Below, piece by piece: positions 33,637-37,603 of a stretch of 37,603 nt of DNA (the first letter of the stretch is position 1; every line of letters begins with the position of its first letter). The position numbers and the translations under genes were made by a program. The notes beneath the pieces were generated by a model. The model was not told the DNA's origin. It worked only from the letters and a program-made list of their open reading frames with translations, and did not search any database. The stretch is from Desulfobacula sp. (lineage in GTDB: Bacteria > Desulfobacterota > Desulfobacteria > Desulfobacterales > Desulfobacteraceae): positions 1-37,603 of the forward strand of contig NZ_JAUWQB010000031.1 in assembly GCF_030611305.1 (NCBI RefSeq), written 5' to 3'.

Positions 33637-34097
33637 CTAAAAATAATATTTTAAGCCTGGCAAAATCAAACTTTTAAATCCGAAATTTGAAAATAAATTT
33701 TATGGTTGAAAGAAAAATTTAAATACCAGATCTTGTGGGGCATATTTTTTGAGAAAAGCGAACCATGCACGTTATAATCGGCACTGCCATCCAATTCAGA
33801 ACCAATGAGTCTTTCTTTTGAAAGTTGTCGCCGTATTAGAAATATTGCTCGTCTCTAATTATACCATTAAGGTGCGCCTTGGAATTACTTATTTGTCTCA
33901 TAGATATCATTCGAATACATTAGCTCCTTGAGCATCCACATTGATGCAAGTTATCTTTGACTCTTGAAATGTCAAAAAAGTAGGGCTTGAAGTTTTGAGA
34001 CTCACCTAATGGTAGGCCCTGAATCCTCAGCATTTCTTTCTCCAGTCATTTCCGTTTTAAAAGATATTAGCAGTCACTGATGATACCATCACCACTC

Positions 34098-34116
34098 GTT
34101 TGCTTATTAAGCAAAC
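34098..34116. promoter_or_regulatory. palindrome downstream of dctM, operator-like
   Basis: GTTTGCTTATTAAGCAAAC: nine-base arms around a single T. It is 211 bp downstream of the dctM stop on the minus strand. The form is that of a dimeric regulator site (for example GntR-like), but no promoter or gene next to it is apparent, so the function is open. Confidence 0.35.
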
Positions 34117-34326
34117 AGTTGCATCACCTATCCTTTTTCAGTTAATTTATACCGAATCGATTCCAAAAAAAATAAGGCCCAACTTTTTTAACCCCAGTAT
34201 CCATGTCTTGTGATTTTATAAATAAAAAAGAATTTACAGAAATTTTTTTACACTCCTCCACAGCCCCAATGGTTGTTCTTTTGCAAATGCCTCTTCAAGT
34301 ATTACCAACTTACGCCATTTCTCAGT

Positions 34327-35610
34327 TTAGAAACCGGCCAATTTTGGAATAATCATCGTTATGGCAGGTATGTAAGTGATGCATAATAGAATGATAAATT
34401 CCATGATGATAAACGGGGTGACTTCTCTGATCAATTCTTCAAGTTTCACATTACCAATGGCAGCACCGATAAACAGGCCAGAACCAACCGGCGGTGTGTT
34501 AAGGCCGACTAGAAGATTCACGCAGAAGATCAGCCCGAAGTGGAGAGGTGAAATACCATAGGAAGCAGCCACCGGTGCGAAAATAGGTGCAAAGATGAAA
34601 ATGGCAGGGAAGAGATCAAGCACACAACCGATCAGCAAGAGCATGATATTGAGAAGAAACAAAAACACGATCGGATTATTGGTCATACTATGCAGGGTCT
34701 CAGCCATTAGTGTGGGAACATTTTCCGTGGCCAAAACATAGCTAAATAGATTGCTTGTGGCTAGCAATAGAAACATGATGGAACTGACTTTGGCACTATT
34801 AAAAAATATTTTTCCAAAGTCGGTGAATTTCAAGGTTCGAAAAAATACCAAAGACACGACAATCGCATATGCCGAAGCTGCGGCAGCTGATTCGGTTGCG
34901 GTATAAGCACCGCTAATTACGCCGATTACGATTAAAAGGGGCATGACCAGAACAACAGCGCTTTGCCGAACAATTTTTAAGATTTCTCCCCAGGAATATG
35001 CCTCGGTCCGTTTTTCGTAATTGCGTTTGGTGCTGATGATATAGTTGATCACCATCAACCCGATGCCGGTGAGAATGCCGGGTACGATGCCGGCTAAGAA
35101 TAATCCCCCAATGGAGACATTGCCCACGGCAAGGGCATATATTACGAATGTCAGGCTGGGAGGAATTATGGGGCCTATCACAGACGAAGCGATGGTGATC
35201 GCCGTACTGTATGCCCGGCTGTAGCCTTTCCCGGACATGGCAGGAATAAGGATGGAACCTATGGCCGTAGTATCAGCCGTGGCCGAACCGGTGATACCGG
35301 CAAAAAAGATACTAGCCAGAATGTTGGTGTGACCGAGCCCGCCTCTGATTTTACCCACCAGGACATCGGACAGATCCGTTAAAGACCGTGTCATCCCACC
35401 ATAAAGCATGATTTCTCCGGCCAGTACAAACATGGGAATGGCGCAGAGCACAAAAGAATCGACACCGGAAAACATATAATGAGAGATCAGGATCAGGGGG
35501 ACATCCTGAGTCATGAGGGCAAACATGGAAGAAATGCCAATGGCAAAGGCTATGGGCATTCCCAAAATAATAAACAGGATAAACGAAACCATTAAGACTG
35601 TCAGTGTCAT
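34327..35610 (-). CDS. dctM: TRAP transporter large permease subunit (DctM)
   Basis: About 427 residues with around 12 membrane helices. DctM is the ion-coupled translocation subunit of TRAP transporters. Family phrases: 'IPMFVLAGEIMLYGGMT', 'ITGSATADTTAIGSILIP', 'SSVIGPIIPPSLTFVIYA' and 'LLVGLNTPPVGSGLFIG'. ATG 35610 is chosen over ATG 35622: GGAGG lies six bases before it, and the start then overlaps the dctQ stop as ATGA, a translational coupling. It is the last gene of dctP-dctQ-dctM. The substrate is set by DctP. Confidence 0.95.
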   Translation of the reverse strand: MTLTVLMVSFILFIILGMPIAFAIGISSMFALMTQDVPLILISHYMFSGVDSFVLCAIPMFVLAGEIMLYGGMTRSLTDLSDVLVGKIRGGLGHTNILASIFFAGITGSATADTTAIGSILIPAMSGKGYSRAYSTAITIASSVIGPIIPPSLTFVIYALAVGNVSIGGLFLAGIVPGILTGIGLMVINYIISTKRNYEKRTEAYSWGEILKIVRQSAVVLVMPLLIVIGVISGAYTATESAAAASAYAIVVSLVFFRTLKFTDFGKIFFNSAKVSSIMFLLLATSNLFSYVLATENVPTLMAETLHSMTNNPIVFLFLLNIMLLLIGCVLDLFPAIFIFAPIFAPVAASYGISPLHFGLIFCVNLLVGLNTPPVGSGLFIGAAIGNVKLEELIREVTPFIIMEFIILLCITYIPAITMIIPKLAGF

Positions 35611-36080
35611 TTGGCCCTCCATGTCTCGAAATCTTCGATGATAAGGCGGATGGATACGAGTATAAACAGCACGCCGCTGGTGGGGATGATAAAATAGGGT
35701 ATGGCCCGAGACATGCGCAATGCACCTGTTTTAAGGGACATAAGACCTATTGCCTCCTGCCAGCCGCCAACAACCATGACGCCCAGGAATCCAATAATAA
35801 ACAGGTGTAGCAGAATGGCCAAACCGGTTGACAGTCCGGCAGGAAGCCGATCAACAAAGAAATTAAGCCCGACATGCTCCCGATATCGCAGGGCGTACAC
35901 TGCAGCTAAAAACAGTGCCCACACCATCAGAAACCGTGCAGCCTCTTCCGGCCAGGAAAGCGCATTGTTTAGGATGAATCGGCAAAAGATCTGCAGGCAA
36001 ATGATACCCATTATTCCAGCCGTTGCACTAATGATAACCCCGCGGATCAAACGATCGAACACTGCGATTATTTTGTTCAT
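35607..36080 (-). CDS. dctQ: TRAP transporter small permease subunit (DctQ)
   Basis: About 157 residues with four membrane helices, the usual DctQ size. 'CRFILNNALSWPEEAARFLMVW', seen here in its core 'SWPEEAARFLMVW', is the family signature, followed by 'YRYREHVGLNFF'-like sequence ('LRYREHVGLNFFVDRLP'). It scaffolds the large subunit and the binding protein. The start is put at ATG 36080, which has AGAGG at a good distance; ATG 36104 (eight residues longer) has AAAGG and cannot be excluded. 153 bp separate it from dctP. Confidence 0.92.
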   Translation of the reverse strand: MNKIIAVFDRLIRGVIISATAGIMGIICLQIFCRFILNNALSWPEEAARFLMVWALFLAAVYALRYREHVGLNFFVDRLPAGLSTGLAILLHLFIIGFLGVMVVGGWQEAIGLMSLKTGALRMSRAIPYFIIPTSGVLFILVSIRLIIEDFETWRAK

Positions 36081-36233
36081 AACAGGCCTCTGTTCCAGGG
36101 CCATGAAGCCTTTAATTTCCAGTTTTTCATTTTAAAGCCAACCTTCAGTTGTAGCGGTACCCGGTGCAAACGAGCACCGCACCTGAATTCGTTTATGTCT
36201 GATTCGTTAAAGTTTTTCCCGGTGTCGATAAAC

Positions 36234-37277
36234 TTACATGCCGGCTTCGATTTCCGAGATAGTTTTAAATGCTTTGGCAGCCATTGCTTCTCCAACCTTT
36301 TCCTTTATCCATGGTATTACAGCGTCGTGGGAGGCTTTCTTCAATCGGGCTCTTTCATCCGCACTCAAAGAAATAACATTCACACCGTTTTTCTTCAGGA
36401 TATCGATGGATACTACCCGATTGCGGTAGGTTGCGATGCCGAATTCCGCAGCCGCAGCCATCTGGGAGCCGTCCTTGACAATCTTCTGCAGATCCAGGGG
36501 GAGTGATTGATAAAACCGCTCATTAACCAGGTAAAGATTGGCGCAGCCCATGCTCATGTCCAGTGTCACGTTTTTGGCCACTTCATAATATTTCTGATCC
36601 ACCATAATTGTCAATGTATGGCCAAGTCCATGGATAACGCCGGTCTTGATGGCGGTGTAAATTTCAGCCCAGGAAACCGGTGTGGCTGATGCTCCTAAAG
36701 CTTCCCAGGTTTTGATGGTTAGCTGACTGTTTGGAAGTGTTCTTAATTTCAGACCTTTGAGATCTTCAATCCGATTGACGGCACGTTTTTTATTAATGAA
36801 ATTATAAAAACCATAAGGGGCGGCACCCAGGACCCTGACACCCATGTCTTTGGCCATCATATCACTGAGTTCTTCAAATGTTTCGCTTTCAAAAAACTTT
36901 TTCATGACAAGTTCGTTGGAAAATAAATACGGCGTAAACCAGATCATCATGGGATCGTATGCGCCGGTGATGGATTCGTCTCCCTGGGCCATTTTATGGA
37001 TGCCTAATTTAAGACCTTCGAAGAGTTTTTCCGAATCCCCGAGTTGGCCGGATGGATAAATATCCACATCGATTTGACCATTGCTGGCAGATTCAACATA
37101 TTGTTCAAAGGTCTTCCATCCGAGCGTGTTGGGACCATTCGGTGATTCAAGACAACCAATTTTCAATTTATAGTTTTTTGCATCGGCTGATACCGGTACG
37201 ATGAAGATTGCACACAGCACCAAAAGGATCGAAATGGTGAGATAAGTGTTATTCTGGATTTTTTTAAATGTAAGCAT
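36234..37277 (-). CDS. dctP: TRAP transporter solute-binding protein (DctP)
   Basis: A 347-residue periplasmic binding protein with a signal peptide (residues about 1-32, hydrophobic 'LTISILLVLCAIFIVPVSA'). DctP features follow: 'GWKTFEQYVESASNGQIDVDIYPSGQLGDS' (seen in its parts 'GQIDVDIYPSGQLGDS'), 'GLKLRTLPNSQLTIKTWEALGASATPVSWAEIYTAIKTGVIHG', including the conserved Arg that binds carboxylates and 'ALGASATPVSW', and 'AAAAEFGIATYRNR'. Strong AGGAGG lies upstream of the ATG. The solute is an organic anion, unspecified. A histidinol-dehydrogenase-like gene precedes it. Confidence 0.94.
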   Translation of the reverse strand: MLTFKKIQNNTYLTISILLVLCAIFIVPVSADAKNYKLKIGCLESPNGPNTLGWKTFEQYVESASNGQIDVDIYPSGQLGDSEKLFEGLKLGIHKMAQGDESITGAYDPMMIWFTPYLFSNELVMKKFFESETFEELSDMMAKDMGVRVLGAAPYGFYNFINKKRAVNRIEDLKGLKLRTLPNSQLTIKTWEALGASATPVSWAEIYTAIKTGVIHGLGHTLTIMVDQKYYEVAKNVTLDMSMGCANLYLVNERFYQSLPLDLQKIVKDGSQMAAAAEFGIATYRNRVVSIDILKKNGVNVISLSADERARLKKASHDAVIPWIKEKVGEAMAAKAFKTISEIEAGM

Positions 37278-37386
37278 TTTGCCTCCTGTTAAAATTATGG
37301 GTTTTGAAAAAAGGATTCAGCAATAGCATTTTTTTTGCCTAAGCTAAATCTATCGCTAAAAATTTTTTATTTTAAACAATACATAA

Positions 37387-37407
37387 AGGGCTATGAAAAT
37401 TAGCCCT
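37387..37407 (-). promoter_or_regulatory. small hairpin at the end of the HisD-like gene
   Basis: AGGGCTA (37387-37393) pairs with TAGCCCT (37401-37407) over a seven-base loop. It begins at the last base of the stop codon on the minus strand. The following T-run is poor, so a partial terminator or mRNA 3'-end stabiliser between this gene and dctP is more likely than a full stop. Confidence 0.45.
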
Positions 37408-37603
37408 CAGTCTTGATCACAGTATTTTTCCAGACGGATGGTTGCGGCATAGCGGTGCGCATCCATCCCCTCGTATTTGCCCTGGATTTCAGCGTACCGG
37501 GCTAATTTCAGGCTAGCGGCCCGATCTGTTTCCATATGGGATTGCACCTTCATGTACATACCAACCCAGAGTCCGCCAGTGTATCGGGCCGCCCCGGAGG
37601 TGG
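37407..37603 (-). CDS. C-terminal part of a histidinol-dehydrogenase-family enzyme (possibly sulfopropanediol dehydrogenase, HpsN-like)
   Basis: Partial: the frame is open to the right edge and encodes the last 65 residues. It reads 'GAARYTGGLWVGMYMK', then 'GMDAHRYAATIRLEKY' before the stop. This is the C-terminal helical end of the HisD family, whose members outside histidine synthesis oxidise hydroxy-compounds. 'ARYTGGLWVGKFLK'-like wording is what I recall from HisD homologues linked to TRAP transporters, such as 2,3-dihydroxypropane-1-sulfonate dehydrogenase. True HisD is not excluded from this fragment, but the adjacent dctPQM favours a catabolic enzyme. 129 bp upstream of dctP. Confidence 0.65.
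   Translation of the reverse strand, partial: TSGAARYTGGLWVGMYMKVQSHMETDRAASLKLARYAEIQGKYEGMDAHRYAATIRLEKYCDQD

Larger units (their letters stand above)
33246..34326. other. about 1.1 kb without a convincing gene, probable decayed DNA
   Basis: No frame has a good ribosome binding site and a recognisable family. A minus-strand stretch ending at about 33681 (starting near 33857) stays open for about 59 codons ('RRQLSKERLIGSELDGSADY' and on) but has no start codon at its head. It may be the tail of a lost gene. Other content noted: an inverted repeat at 33564-33636, a palindrome at 34098-34116, and T-rich stretches. The region separates vapBC from the end of the TRAP transporter genes. Confidence 0.45.

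Noticed and set aside
1-37603. CRISPR array, rRNA, prophage
   Set aside because: No regularly spaced repeats, no rRNA sequence and no phage structural genes were seen.

Overview
The window looks like chromosomal DNA of an anaerobic, mesophilic deltaproteobacterium of the Desulfobacterota, most likely Desulfobacteraceae-like. The base for this is protein content: a CooC-type nickel-insertion ATPase, a stand-alone glycolate-oxidase-like Fe-S protein, paired UbiA/UbiX of the kind used for menaquinone, an AmrS-type radical SAM protein, a TRAP transporter and DUF4197/DUF4126 proteins. The DNA is moderately AT-rich. The genus assignment is inference; no rRNA is present.

Region 1 (1-3450) is accessory DNA. 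It holds an integron-type gene cassette without a visible integrase: a secreted SH3-domain protein (194-1081) lies between a crossover site GTTCGGC (168-174) and a 125-bp attC site (1081-1205) whose R'' box, GCCGAAC, is the exact reverse complement of the first site. Next come a deleted copy of the 3' end of a higA-type gene (1287-1552), an AT-rich spacer, and an intact HigB-type toxin with a HigA-type antitoxin fused to an ImmA/IrrE-like metallopeptidase domain (1862-3356).

Region 2 (3451-11714) is mostly housekeeping: a small conserved protein, a divergent protein made of five tandem helix-turn-helix units, mnmG, a zinc-finger-less DnaJ, hypoxanthine phosphoribosyltransferase, a zinc-ribbon/acidic/transmembrane protein, an elongator tRNA-Met with promoter and terminator, and the preQ0 genes queD-queE-queC.

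Region 3 (11689-24074) is entirely on the minus strand. A compact seven-gene run, cooC-methyltransferase-amrS-ubiA-ubiX-cca-MFS (20839 to 14354), has gaps of at most 15 bp or overlaps. It is followed by serB and a two-cluster Fe-S protein. Upstream of it lie an acyl-ACP thioesterase-like gene and a Lon-family protease.

Region 4 (24075-32421) contains a YoeB toxin relic (24165-24323) on the plus strand and then minus-strand genes: a beta-CASP metallo-beta-lactamase nuclease, DUF4197 and DUF4126 proteins, an AsmA-family protein, thiol peroxidase and Tex.

Region 5 (32422-37603) is again accessory in part: a VapBC module with a recognisable promoter/operator, a perfect 19-bp-arm palindrome, and about 1.1 kb without a convincing gene. 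A TRAP transporter (dctP-dctQ-dctM) follows, preceded at the window edge by the C-terminus of a histidinol-dehydrogenase-family enzyme. That arrangement suggests uptake and oxidation of a small organic acid or sulfonate. Toxin-antitoxin loci or relics occur three times, each in or beside a non-coding stretch.
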